Positions 43,666 to 52,203 of a DNA stretch of 64,000 nt are shown one piece after another; positions within the stretch are counted from its first letter, which is position 1; every line of letters begins with the position of its first letter. The notes under the pieces are model-generated. The model was not told the origin of the DNA, did no database searches, and saw nothing but the letters and a program-made list of their open reading frames with translations. This stretch comes from UMGS1519 sp050951095 (GTDB lineage Bacteria; Actinomycetota; Coriobacteriia; Coriobacteriales; Eggerthellaceae): assembly GCA_050951095.1 (NCBI GenBank), contig JBMNIQ010000006.1, forward strand, positions 62,001-126,000, read 5' to 3'. A program made the translations under genes and the position numbers.

Positions 43666-44634
43666 ATGACCGCATTCGCACCGGAGGGCGTCTCCATCGC
43701 CGTGCTTGTGCCTTGCTATAACGAGGCGGTAACGATCGCGAAAGTCGTCGACGACTTCAAGCGCGTGCTTCCGACCGCCGACATTTATGTGTATGACAAC
43801 AACAGCACGGACGGGACCGGGGACATCGCGCGCGAACATGGCGCGATCGTCCGCCTGGAGACCCGTCAGGGCAAGGGCAACGTCGTCCGTCAGATGATCC
43901 GCGATATCGATGCCGATGTGTACCTGATGGTAGACGGCGACGACACGTATCCGGCGGAGGCAGCACCCGATCTGCTGCGTCCCCTTTTGGACGGAACGGC
44001 CGACATGACCGTCGGCGACCGCCTTTCGAACGGCACGTACGGCGAGGAGAACGACCGCGCGTTCCACGGCTTCGGCAACAACTTGGTCCGTTCGCTCATC
44101 AAGCACATCTACCATTTCGAATTCAGCGACGTCATGACCGGCTACCGCGGCTTCAACCAGGTGTTCGCAAAGACGTTCCCCGTGGAATCCCCCGGGTTCG
44201 AGATCGAGACGGAGCTTTCGATCCATGCCGTGGACAAGCGGTGGCGCATCAAGGAAGTTCCCATCGTGTACCGCGACCGGCCGGAGGGCTCCGAGTCGAA
44301 ACTGAACACATTCTCGGACGGCATGAAGGTGCTGCTGATGATCGCATCGCTGTTCAAGGACTACCGTCCGCTGGCGCTCTTCAACTGGGTCGGCTTCATC
44401 CTCATCATCATCGGTTTGCTGGTCGGCGTTCCCGTCATTGCGGACTACGCGCACACCGGTCTGGTTCCGCGCCTTCCCAGCGCCTTGCTGGCCGTTGCGT
44501 TCGTGGGAGCCGGCATGCTTTCCATCGTATGCGGCTTGATCTTGGATACGACCGTCAAGGGCCGCAGGAAAGATTACGAGATGAAAGTTGTCGCAGCATA
44601 CGAGCGCTACCGCATCCCGCGCAAGGATAAATAG
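43666..44634 (+). CDS. GtrB/DPM-type membrane glycosyltransferase (GT2)
   Basis: Transfers a sugar from a nucleotide sugar to a polyprenyl phosphate or similar lipid. The 322-residue protein has the GT2 core with AVLVPCYNEAVTIAKVV, VYDNNSTDGT, the DxD motif DGDDTYP, and the acceptor-loop NTFSDGMKVL. Two C-terminal membrane helices follow: LFNWVGFILIIIGLLVGVPV and LLAVAFVGAGMLSIVCGLIL. AAAGGGAC precedes ATG 43666. It is followed directly by a terminator split by an IS insertion. No glycan cluster surrounds it. Confidence 0.92.
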   Translation: MTAFAPEGVSIAVLVPCYNEAVTIAKVVDDFKRVLPTADIYVYDNNSTDGTGDIAREHGAIVRLETRQGKGNVVRQMIRDIDADVYLMVDGDDTYPAEAAPDLLRPLLDGTADMTVGDRLSNGTYGEENDRAFHGFGNNLVRSLIKHIYHFEFSDVMTGYRGFNQVFAKTFPVESPGFEIETELSIHAVDKRWRIKEVPIVYRDRPEGSESKLNTFSDGMKVLLMIASLFKDYRPLALFNWVGFILIIIGLLVGVPVIADYAHTGLVPRLPSALLAVAFVGAGMLSIVCGLILDTTVKGRRKDYEMKVVAAYERYRIPRKDK

Positions 44635-44714
44635 CGAATTCGAAGGAATATGCGAAAACGCCCCGGGGAATTCTGTGAACTGCGCCCCGATTCTTGGACG
44701 GGCTAATTAACGGC

Positions 44715-45566
44715 CTATGCCGCTCGTTGGGACTGATTCCGGAACTCCTCCGGAGTCAGTCCTTTCAGTCTAGCCTGCCTCCTCACCGTGTTCCAGTGGA
44801 CGATGTATGCCTCGAGGTCCGTCTTGAAGGACTCGAAGTCCGGCCATTCCCGGCCGCGGAAGAACTCGTCCTTGATGTGACCGAACAGGCCTTCCGTGCA
44901 TGCGTTGTCGAGGCAGTTGCCCTTCCTGGACATGCTCTGCACGACGCCGGCCTCCTGGAGCCTCCTGCACCAGCCCTCGTGCTGGTACTGCCAGCCCATG
45001 TCGGAGTGCATCACCGGATGGCAGCCCTCTGGCATCTTGCGGAGCAGCATGTCGAGCATCTCGTGCTGCTGGGCCATGTCCGGATGCTGGGAGATGGACC
45101 AGGCGGCGATCTCGTCATCGCAGAGGTCCAGCACCGGCGCGAGGTATGCCTTGCCCCATGGCTGCCTGAACTCCGTGACGTCGGTGCCGAGCTTCTCCCA
45201 CGGCGCGTCGGCGGAGAAGTCGCGGCCGAGGACGTTCTCGAAGGTCCTGCCCACCACGCCCTTGTAGGAGTTGTACCTGTGGTAGACCGTCTCGCGCCTG
45301 ATTCCGCAGCTGATGCCCATCTCGTGCATCATCTTGAGCACGGTCTTATCGGCTATGCGCACGCCCTCCTCGGCGCGCAGGCACATGGCTATCTGCCTGC
45401 GGCCGCACCCGTTGGGGGTCCTGCTGAAGATCTCGGCGGCCTTCTCCCGGAGCTCCGGCCTCGTGGGCGTCTTGGGATGCGACAGCGCATAGTAGTAGCT
45501 CGACCTGGCCAGCCCGGCGCACTCGAGAAGGTCGGAAAGGAGGTGCCGCCCTGAAAGCTCGCTCAC
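44715..45566 (-). CDS. IS3-family transposase OrfB (DDE integrase)
   Basis: Catalytic integrase part, 283 residues, with an HTH_21-type start (SDLLECAGLARSSYYY) and the rve core. Acidic residues appear as GTDVTEF (D), HSDMGWQYQH (D) and NACTEGLFGHIKDEFF (E). A GTG start at 45566 overlaps the orfA stop, but the normal product is made by -1 frameshifting on the A7 run (complement of 45620-45626). It is nearly identical in layout to copy 2 but divergent in sequence. Confidence 0.9.
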   Translation of the reverse strand: MSELSGRHLLSDLLECAGLARSSYYYALSHPKTPTRPELREKAAEIFSRTPNGCGRRQIAMCLRAEEGVRIADKTVLKMMHEMGISCGIRRETVYHRYNSYKGVVGRTFENVLGRDFSADAPWEKLGTDVTEFRQPWGKAYLAPVLDLCDDEIAAWSISQHPDMAQQHEMLDMLLRKMPEGCHPVMHSDMGWQYQHEGWCRRLQEAGVVQSMSRKGNCLDNACTEGLFGHIKDEFFRGREWPDFESFKTDLEAYIVHWNTVRRQARLKGLTPEEFRNQSQRAA

Positions 45567-46078
45567 TGCGGCCGCCTTCTCGCGGTTCGTGAGCGCTTCT
45601 CCGCCTTCAGGGCGATCGATTTTTTTAGGTAGGCGTTCTCGGCCTCGAGCTTCTGGATGCGCCTCTCCAGCTCCTGCTCGCGCGTCATGGGCCGCGCCTC
45701 CGCAGCCGCTTTCGGCGGCCTTCCCTTGGGCTTCGGCCTAAGCGCCTCGGGGCCGCCCTCCCTATACGCCTCCAGCCATTTCTTGAGCGAGCTGGACGAG
45801 ACTATCCCGAACTTGGCCATCGCCTCGGGCTTCGTCATCCCCTCGTCTACGACCGCCCTGACGGCGGCTACCTTAGTCTCGAACGGATATATGGCCTTCT
45901 TCTCGCCCATCATGGTCAGGACCTCCATCCCTACGGAACGATAGATGTCCAGCTATCTTCTCACGGTCTCTTCAGGTACGCCAAGCATGGCCGCGATCGA
46001 TGCGCGGCCATGCCCCTCGTCATACAGCTCGACCGCCCGCAGCCTCATGCTGACGTCGTACAAAGGGTTTCCAGCCAT
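45563..46078 (-). pseudogene. IS3-family OrfA with internal amber stop
   Basis: Helix-turn-helix DNA-binding partner. The frame from ATG 46078 gives MAGNPLYDVSMRLRAVEL and an HTH, then an in-frame TAG (45953-45955). It continues as LDIYRSVGMEVLTMMGEKK and a second helix-turn-helix half to 45563. In copy 2 the corresponding position is a Trp codon (QYWVYTY), so the stop is a simple base change. The remaining downstream part from 45928 is open and could still make a 121-residue protein. Confidence 0.75.
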
Positions 46079-46144
46079 AAAGGGGCCTCCCATTTCTCAT
46101 GTCCAAGAAATGGGAGGCAGTTCAGTTCTCCCCGGGGCGTTTAT

Positions 46145-48559
46145 CTATGCGCCAAGACGTGCGGGGCGATATTTCCGCACTTGCACCCGCGCAGAATTCG
46201 CCGCGCCGTTTCCTTTCGCCAATGGCGTGGGGCGGTACGCCGTCAGCGTATTGATGCATCCGCCGACGTCAACGGCATCGCCGGCAGCGGTCGTCGCCTG
46301 CCCGACGTCCGCCGAAGCGGTATCGGGCGCATACCAGGCACCTTGAGGCATGCCCACGACGCCGCGCGCGATTTCATCTGTCACGCGCGCCGTGATGCGG
46401 ATCGCGCCCACAGGGCTTTCGACAACGGCCTCATCGCCCGTTGCGATGCCCCGCGGCTGGGCATCGGCGGGATTCATCCATAGGCGATGACGGGCACGCG
46501 AAGCGCCCATTCCGCCGCCATCTGCGAACCCGAAGCTGGAATGGACGCGCATGCGGTCATGCCAGCCCACGCACTGGAGCGGGAAACGGGCCTTCGCTCC
46601 ATCCGCGAAAATTGCCGGTCCGATGGGATCCGTCAACGCCGTACGGCCGTCGCATTCCGGTTCGTACACCGGAAGCGGCACGATATCCTGTCCTTTCGGA
46701 AGCTCCCATTCACGCGACAGCTCGGCCAAACGCGCGGAGAAGATCTCGATCTTGCCCGAAGGCGTGGAAAGCGGATGACCTGCCGGATCGGCGATGTAGG
46801 CGGCAAGCCCCCGTTCGGCAGGCTCGCGTTCGCTATATGAGCCCGTCTGCATGAGCGTATCCCATGAAGGCAGATTCGGCGAATCCGCACGGGCCCTACC
46901 GTACAGGTAGCGCACCCATTCCTCTTCCGTGCGTCCCTGCGTGAATGCCTGCCTGATGCCGAACCGCTCCGCCACATCGGCCATGACGTCATAGGAGGAG
47001 CGGCATTCGCCCGGAGCGGAGAATGCCGGCGGGCACAGGAGAACCTGGTGCCCGAATGCCGAGAATCCGTTGGCACGCATGTGCAGGTGCTCGCACTGCA
47101 TGACATCGGGGAGAACGAGATCGGCATAGCGGGCAGTGTCCGTCATGACCGTATCCTGGACCACGATGAACTCGCATTTCGACTCGTCCGCCAATACGCG
47201 GTGAGCCCAGTTGATATCGCCATGTTGGTTCGTAAGGCAGTTCCCCGCATAGTTCCAAAGGAATTTGATGCCGTGCGAAAGGCGCTCCGCTCCCTGCACG
47301 CCGGCATTCTTCGCCGTCAGCTGCGGTCCGAACGCCACGGCATTCAGCCATTCGTACGCGGGTATGCCCACACCGCAGGGATTCTCTCCCTGCGGCAGCT
47401 CGGGCACCAGCTCCACAGGCGATTCCGTGGGGCGCTGCCCCGTGTTGCAGCCGGGACGGCCGATGCAGCCCAGCAGGCACGGCAGGACCGAGATGGCCCG
47501 GGTGGCCGTTTCCCCGTTCGCATGCCGCTGCACGCCCCATCCCTGGGAGATAAACGGGGCCTTCGCGGCTGCCAGCTGACGGGCAAGCAGGCGAATGCGC
47601 TCCGCCGGCACACCGGTCACGGACGATGCCCATTCGGGCGTCTTCGCCACCCTGTCGGACGCTCTGCCCGTCACGTAGTCCTCATACGAGGCATGTTTTC
47701 CGCGGTAGTCGGCCGGCATGGTCTGCTCGTCGAAGCCGACGCAATACCGATGCAGGAATGCGCGATCGACCAGGTCCTCGCCGATAAGCACATATGCGAT
47801 GCCCGCAACGAGCGCCGCATCCGTACCCGGGCGCAGGGGGATCCATTCGTCATCGATGCCGACGGAGCCGTTGCGACGGCAATCCACATGTATGATGCGG
47901 CCGCCCCGCGAACGCACGGCCTGCCGGGCGCGTTCGAAGTCGCTCCGCTGGCCCATGGGGCCCCGCCGCGTCTCGACGGGATTGTCGCCGAACAGCAGCA
48001 TCAGGTCCGCATGATCGCACGCCTCCGTATAGGACGAGGAGAATCCCTTGACATAAGGAGAGAAATCGTCGCCGAACAAGTACGGAACGGATGCCTGCAC
48101 CATATGCGTGGAGTAATCGTAGATGCGCCGCAGGTAACCGCCTAGCAGGTTCAGCAGGCGCTTGTGCGCATTGCCCGTGACGGAATGGACGCCGGTTCCA
48201 TACGCGACGTAGATGGATTCGTTCCCGTACTCCTTAATGGTCCGGCGCAAAGAGTTTGCAAGGATGTCGACGGCTTCGTCCCAACCGATGCGCTCGAAAC
48301 GCCCTTCGCCACGGCGGCCGGTGCGCTTCAAGGGATACTTCAGGCGCTCCGGGGCGCTCTGCCAGCGGAGCATGCCCAGCCCGATGCGACAGGGGCCCTG
48401 GCTATTCGCCTGCACGCCCGCGGGCAGGACCGGACGAATGCGCACGTTGCCCTGCACATCGCGCGTCACGGAGAGAAGACACGCCGATCCGCAGTTGATG
48501 CCGCACGTGAACCGCGCACAGGGCACATGCCCCGCGCCCGCCTGCGCCTCTTCCTTCAT
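46145..48559 (-). CDS. Molybdopterin oxidoreductase, DMSO-reductase family, stand-alone catalytic subunit
   Basis: The 804-residue protein has an N-terminal cluster motif Cys19-x3-Cys23-x3-Cys27 with Cys57. LGGYLRRIYDYSTHM carries a probable serine molybdenum ligand. Other signatures are LLFGDNPVETRRG, VDCRRNGSVGIDDEWIPLRPGTD, WNYAGNCLTNQHGDIN, and a C-terminal dinucleotide-binding domain. No twin-arginine signal. ATG 48559 follows AAAGGCGG. No B or C subunit is adjacent; a terminator follows its stop directly, so it was probably alone even before the IS inserted there. Substrate unknown. Confidence 0.88.
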   Translation of the reverse strand: MKEEAQAGAGHVPCARFTCGINCGSACLLSVTRDVQGNVRIRPVLPAGVQANSQGPCRIGLGMLRWQSAPERLKYPLKRTGRRGEGRFERIGWDEAVDILANSLRRTIKEYGNESIYVAYGTGVHSVTGNAHKRLLNLLGGYLRRIYDYSTHMVQASVPYLFGDDFSPYVKGFSSSYTEACDHADLMLLFGDNPVETRRGPMGQRSDFERARQAVRSRGGRIIHVDCRRNGSVGIDDEWIPLRPGTDAALVAGIAYVLIGEDLVDRAFLHRYCVGFDEQTMPADYRGKHASYEDYVTGRASDRVAKTPEWASSVTGVPAERIRLLARQLAAAKAPFISQGWGVQRHANGETATRAISVLPCLLGCIGRPGCNTGQRPTESPVELVPELPQGENPCGVGIPAYEWLNAVAFGPQLTAKNAGVQGAERLSHGIKFLWNYAGNCLTNQHGDINWAHRVLADESKCEFIVVQDTVMTDTARYADLVLPDVMQCEHLHMRANGFSAFGHQVLLCPPAFSAPGECRSSYDVMADVAERFGIRQAFTQGRTEEEWVRYLYGRARADSPNLPSWDTLMQTGSYSEREPAERGLAAYIADPAGHPLSTPSGKIEIFSARLAELSREWELPKGQDIVPLPVYEPECDGRTALTDPIGPAIFADGAKARFPLQCVGWHDRMRVHSSFGFADGGGMGASRARHRLWMNPADAQPRGIATGDEAVVESPVGAIRITARVTDEIARGVVGMPQGAWYAPDTASADVGQATTAAGDAVDVGGCINTLTAYRPTPLAKGNGAANSARVQVRKYRPARLGA

Positions 48560-48585
48560 CGTTGCCGCCTTTCTCTGTTGCATAT

Positions 48586-48616
48586 GCAAACGGCCGCCTC
48601 CGAAGAAGCGGCCGTC
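48586..48616 (-). terminator. Terminator of panD
   Basis: Stem ACGGCCGC/GCGGCCGT with a ten-base loop, then TTGCATATG on the minus strand, 26 bases after the panD stop. Confidence 0.7.
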
Positions 48617-48641
48617 TCACAGCAGTCTGTTCTGCCTGCCG

Positions 48642-48992
48642 TTATTCGATGGGCTTGTTCCCCTCGCCCACGATGACGATCTTCGGCTCGTAGCTGTCGG
48701 CCTCTTCCGGCGTCAACAGGCCGTAATTCATGATGATCACCTTGTCGCCGACGCTGACGCAATGGGCAGCAGCGCCGTTCACGCAGATGACGCCCGATCC
48801 GGCCGCACCCTTCATGGTGTAGGTCTCGAAACGGTTTCCATTGTCGACATCCGCAATCGCAACCTTTTCGAATTCCCTGATGCCAGCAGCAGCCATCAAC
48901 TCCTCATCGATGGTGATGGAGCCCACGTAGTTCAGGTCGGCTTGCGTGACCGTCGCACGATGGATTTTGCCTTTCATCATTTGCAGGAACAT
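48642..48992 (-). CDS. panD: Aspartate 1-decarboxylase (proenzyme)
   Basis: Makes beta-alanine for pantothenate/CoA from aspartate; pyruvoyl enzyme that cleaves itself. The 116-residue protein has the cleavage site Gly24-Ser25 in NYVGSITID, Lys9 (KIHR), and the AAAHCVSVGDKVIIMNYG segment. The start at 48992 puts the cleavage at residue 24, as in E. coli; an ATG a few codons in (48980) is less likely. Length is near the usual 117-127. No other pan genes are nearby. Confidence 0.94.
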   Translation of the reverse strand: MFLQMMKGKIHRATVTQADLNYVGSITIDEELMAAAGIREFEKVAIADVDNGNRFETYTMKGAAGSGVICVNGAAAHCVSVGDKVIIMNYGLLTPEEADSYEPKIVIVGEGNKPIE

Positions 48993-49241
48993 GATGCTCG
49001 CTTTCTCTGCGGAATGCCCGCCTTTCGGGCACATACCGTGCGCGAGTATAGCAGGGTTCGAACGAACCTGCAGGGATAGACCCCCTCTCATGTCATGGGG
49101 GAAACATTTTCTCCACATCGCCCGCACGTGTCGGATGCGCGCAGCCCGTTCGTTCGGCATACCGCCATGCCCTGCCCACGCTGCGCAAGCGGACGCAACA
49201 ACATATTTCGGGAGAACCGCAGGAGACCGCAAGATATAGCC

Positions 49242-49269
49242 TTGTCTAATCTGATTAGTTTGTTATAAC
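49242..49269 (+). promoter_or_regulatory. Promoter with palindromic operator before the HMA-domain gene
   Basis: TTGTCT (49242-49247) and TATAAC (49264-49269) are 16 bases apart. The perfect palindrome CTAATCTGATTAG (49246-49258) overlaps the -35 and the spacer, where a metal-responsive repressor could bind. The rest of the 307-base gap (48993-49241) shows nothing recognisable. Confidence 0.5.
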
Positions 49270-49299
49270 TATCTCCGAGTTACAAGAAGGAGGTACCGC

Positions 49300-49551
49300 A
49301 TGTACGAAACGGTGGTGAAAGTCGAGGGAATGATGTGCGGCATGTGCGAAGCCCATATCAACCAAGCCGTCCGCGACGCCCTGCCGGTGAAGAAGGTGTC
49401 CTCGTCCCACAAGAAGGGACAGACCGTCATCACAAGCGAGCAACCGTTGGACGAAGACCTTGTCCGTTCCACAATCGATGCCACGGGATACCGCGTCTTG
49501 GGCGTTTCCAAGCAGCAGGCGAAGAAAAAGGGCCTGTTCGGCAGGCACTGA
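49300..49551 (+). CDS. Heavy-metal-associated (HMA) domain protein, CopZ-like
   Basis: Cytoplasmic metallochaperone-like protein of 83 residues. It begins with the ferredoxin-like HMA fold strand MYETVVKVEGMMCGMCEAHI, where the CxxC (CGMC) would bind Cu(I) or a similar metal. A second-half signature RSTIDATGYRVL follows, and it ends with a basic tail (KKKGLFGRH). An excellent RBS AAGGAGGT precedes the ATG. No copper ATPase is adjacent, so the target is unknown. Confidence 0.88.
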   Translation: MYETVVKVEGMMCGMCEAHINQAVRDALPVKKVSSSHKKGQTVITSEQPLDEDLVRSTIDATGYRVLGVSKQQAKKKGLFGRH

Positions 49552-49575
49552 CCCGGCATAACCCGCGCGAACGAA

Positions 49576-49607
49576 ATCGGCCGGCGCATTCACTGCGCCG
49601 GCCGTTC
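49576..49607 (+). terminator. Terminator of the HMA-domain gene
   Basis: Perfect 11-bp stem CGGCCGGCGCA/TGCGCCGGCCG with a five-base loop. T-run is short (TTCGC). Placed 27 bases after the stop. Confidence 0.7.
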
Positions 49608-49615
49608 GCATGCTA

Positions 49616-49690
49616 TGGAGCCAGTGACAGGACTCGAACCCGCAACCGACGGTTTACAAAACCGTTGCGCTACCATTGCGCCACACTGGC
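49616..49690 (-). tRNA. tRNA-Thr (UGU anticodon)
   Basis: Minus-strand cloverleaf: acceptor GCCAGTG/CACTGGC, D-arm GGCGCAATGGTAGCGCA, anticodon loop TTTTGTAAA giving UGU, T-arm GCGGGTTCGAGTCCTGT, CCA end. 75 nt. Confidence 0.95.
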
Positions 49691-49739
49691 TTGCCACCGC
49701 CCTATTATGCCATATGTCGGCGCGCAACCGACTTGAAAC

Positions 49740-50624
49740 CTACAATCCCAGGAAGCGCAGCCATTTCTCCAGATCGCGCTTCGCCTGGTCCGTTCCCATG
49801 CGGTAGTTCTCCTCCAGCAGTTCGTAATCCGTCGAGGAATTCTCGGCCGTCACGGTATCGGCATAGACCACCAGCGCCTGGCCCGTACGTTCCATCCGCT
49901 CCAGCTCGTCGCACAGCTCGTTGTATTCGCAACCCCATCTGTCCAGCGCATCGCGCATCTTCGGACGACGCCAGAAGAACGCCTTCACGAACGCATTCCC
50001 TCCTTCCGGCTTGCGGTAGCCCTTCGGCCGCGTGCGCACGACGAAGAAACGCTCGAACCCGTCGCGGCGCGCTTGGCTGACCAGCATGCCGTGATCCTCG
50101 GCAAGCCCGCCGTCGTAGCAAACGCGGTCGTTTATGGTCGTCGGCGGCATGACGATGGGCAACGTGGACGATGCGCGCACGGAATTCATGACATCTGCCG
50201 TGGAATCCCAATCGGCCTTCGTCCGATAGACCGTCTTCCCCGTATCTCGCTCGAACGCCGCAACCGTCACCTGCGCCGGATTCGCCGCAAACGTGCGATA
50301 GTCGAACGGCAACGTGTTGTCCGGCAGGCCCGCCTCGTCGTAGAGGTAATGGGCGTTGAAGAACCCCTTATGCTCCAGGAACGAACGCGTTCCGCCGAAA
50401 TCGGGGTCCAAGACCAGCTTCGTGAACGAATCATGCGTGCGGGCGATATCGCGCGAAACGTAGTTCACCGCGTTGCTGGATCCGGCGGACACACCGTAGA
50501 CATGCGGAAAGTACAGGTGGTTCTTCAGAAGCGCTGCGGCAATGGCGCACGAATACGACGCCCTCATGCCGCCCCCTTCGAAGATCAGCGCGACGTCATG
50601 TATGTTGCATTCGAATTCCGACAT
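49740..50624 (-). CDS. Patatin-like phospholipase family protein (second copy type)
   Basis: The 294-residue protein has the oxyanion loop IFEGGGMRASYS, nucleophile elbow YGVSAGSSNA and catalytic DGG in VCYDGGLAEDHG. The C-terminal part is rich in basic and aromatic residues, as in YjjU-type proteins. No signal peptide. It differs strongly from the patatin at 5784, so they are not recent duplicates. ATG 50624 is chosen because homology starts there; upstream open frame is not coding. RBS is weak (GCAGG). Divergent from the radical SAM gene. Confidence 0.85.
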   Translation of the reverse strand: MSEFECNIHDVALIFEGGGMRASYSCAIAAALLKNHLYFPHVYGVSAGSSNAVNYVSRDIARTHDSFTKLVLDPDFGGTRSFLEHKGFFNAHYLYDEAGLPDNTLPFDYRTFAANPAQVTVAAFERDTGKTVYRTKADWDSTADVMNSVRASSTLPIVMPPTTINDRVCYDGGLAEDHGMLVSQARRDGFERFFVVRTRPKGYRKPEGGNAFVKAFFWRRPKMRDALDRWGCEYNELCDELERMERTGQALVVYADTVTAENSSTDYELLEENYRMGTDQAKRDLEKWLRFLGL

Positions 50625-50739
50625 TGCAAACCTGCTTTCACTCGCATCTGATTCTAACGCAACAGCTCCCTCCATTGACAACGTACAGATGTTCGCATAG
50701 CATGAGAACACGAACAAATATTCGATATTTGGAGGCAGC

Positions 50740-52203
50740 ATGGACCTTGCCGAAAAGCTCTCGATACTTGCAGACGCAGCAAAGTACGATGCCGCCTGCA
50801 CCTCGTCGGGCTCGGATAGAAGGGCATCGGCCGGAGCGCTGGGCAATACGGTCGCTGCGGGCTGCTGCCACAGCTTCACGCCGGACGGCCGCTGCATATC
50901 CCTGCTGAAGGTGCTGTTCACGAACGTATGCGTGTACGACTGCGCATATTGCGTGAACAGGCGCTCGAACGAAGTGCCCCGTACGGCCTTCAAACCGCGC
51001 GAACTGGCAGACCTGACGATCTCCTTCTATCGGCGCAACTACATCGAAGGGCTGTTCCTGTCCTCGGGCGTGGTCAGGAACCCGGATTACACCACGGAGC
51101 TCATCATCCGCGCGCTGGAGATACTGCGCGGGGAATACCGCTTCCGCGGTTACATTCATGCGAAGGCAATACCGGGCACATCGCCCGAACTGATAGAGCG
51201 GCTGGGCCGCCTCTGCGATAGGCTGAGCGTGAATATGGAGCTTCCCAGCAGCGAGAGCTTGGCGAAATTGGCGCCGGACAAAACGAAGCACTCCATCATC
51301 GCGCCCATGCGGCAGATAAAGGACAGCATCGCCTCGGACCGCGATACGCGCGCCCTCATGCGGAAGAACCTCCATTACAACGTGCACGTGGCGGTACCGA
51401 AGAAGGAGCGCGCGTTCGCGCCCGCCGGCCAATCCACGCAGATGATCATCGGGGCCACGCCGGAAAGCGACTACCGCATCCTGAACACGACTTCGGCGCT
51501 GTACCGAAAACTGGGACTGAAGCGCGTCTTCTACAGCGCGTATCTGCCCGTCGGCGACAGCCGCCTTTTGCCGGGAGAAGACAGCCGCATCCAACTTGAC
51601 CGCGAGCATCGGCTGTTCCAGGCAGATTGGCTGCTGCGGTTCTACGGCTTCGACGTGAACGAGATCATCGATGCCGACCACCCGTTCCTCGACCCCCATA
51701 TCGATCCGAAGGCGAATTGGGCCGTGAACCATCTCGAATTCTTCCCCGTTGAGGTAAATACCGCCTCGAAACAGGAGCTGCTGCGCGTTCCGGGAATCGG
51801 GGCCAAGGGCGTGCGATCCATCATGAAGGCCCGGCGTTCGACAACGCTGGGGCCCGAAGAGCTGAAACGGCTGGGAATCGCCTACAAGCGGGCGCGATTC
51901 TTCATCACCTGCAACGGCCGTTTCCAGGGTACCGGCATCTCTTGGACACCCGAAGCATTGAAGGCGCAGCTATCCGCCCCAATCCAGGGCGGCGCCCACG
52001 GCCGCCGTGCCGCGCGCGTTCCGAAGGGGCAGCTGTCGCTGTTCGATCTGGACCGCACGGTAGATGCCGCCGCCTCAACATCCCAGGACGGCAAGGTGAA
52101 ATCGAAGACTCTGCAATCGCCGGCATGGACGGGCCAGGACATCTTTGCGGCAGCGCAACGCGCGCAGCGCACGGGAACCCGAAAGGAAGCGATTTCGCGA
52201 TGA
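50740..52203 (+). CDS. Putative DNA modification/repair radical SAM protein (TIGR03916 type)
   Basis: The 487-residue protein has a radical SAM cluster NVCVYDCAYCVNR (CxxxCxxC), SSGVVRNPDYTTELIIRAL and the radical SAM barrel to about residue 330. A helix-hairpin-helix DNA-binding segment follows, ELLRVPGIGAKGVRSIMKAR. A proline/arginine-rich tail ends the protein. The combination matches the TIGR03916 family. It overlaps the next gene (DUF4130) by four bases (ATGA), showing translational coupling. Reaction unknown; a role in DNA repair or modification is a family-level inference. Confidence 0.88.
   Translation: MDLAEKLSILADAAKYDAACTSSGSDRRASAGALGNTVAAGCCHSFTPDGRCISLLKVLFTNVCVYDCAYCVNRRSNEVPRTAFKPRELADLTISFYRRNYIEGLFLSSGVVRNPDYTTELIIRALEILRGEYRFRGYIHAKAIPGTSPELIERLGRLCDRLSVNMELPSSESLAKLAPDKTKHSIIAPMRQIKDSIASDRDTRALMRKNLHYNVHVAVPKKERAFAPAGQSTQMIIGATPESDYRILNTTSALYRKLGLKRVFYSAYLPVGDSRLLPGEDSRIQLDREHRLFQADWLLRFYGFDVNEIIDADHPFLDPHIDPKANWAVNHLEFFPVEVNTASKQELLRVPGIGAKGVRSIMKARRSTTLGPEELKRLGIAYKRARFFITCNGRFQGTGISWTPEALKAQLSAPIQGGAHGRRAARVPKGQLSLFDLDRTVDAAASTSQDGKVKSKTLQSPAWTGQDIFAAAQRAQRTGTRKEAISR

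Larger units (their letters stand above)
44675..46125 (-). mobile_element. IS3-family insertion sequence, copy 1
   Basis: About 1.45 kb with ends reading TGAACTGCGCCCC on the left and TGAACTGCCTCCC on the right (inverted). Flanking TTCT at 44671-44674 and 46126-46129 is a probable 4-bp target duplication; the boundary is uncertain by one base. It encodes orfA and orfB with an A7 slippery site between them, as in IS3 elements. Copy 1 orfA has a nonsense codon, so transposition by its own proteins is doubtful. The related copy 2 is at 62387-63855. Confidence 0.9.
44659..46139. terminator. Convergent terminator split by an IS3-family element
   Basis: Left half CGCCCCGGGGA (44659-44669) and right half TCCCCGGGGCG (46129-46139) are perfect complements flanking the element. 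Without the IS and its duplicated TTCT, they join as an 11-bp stem with the four-base loop ATTC. T residues flank the stem on both sides (plus GTTTATC; minus GTTTTCG), so it once terminated both the glycosyltransferase and the molybdo-enzyme genes. Confidence 0.85.
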
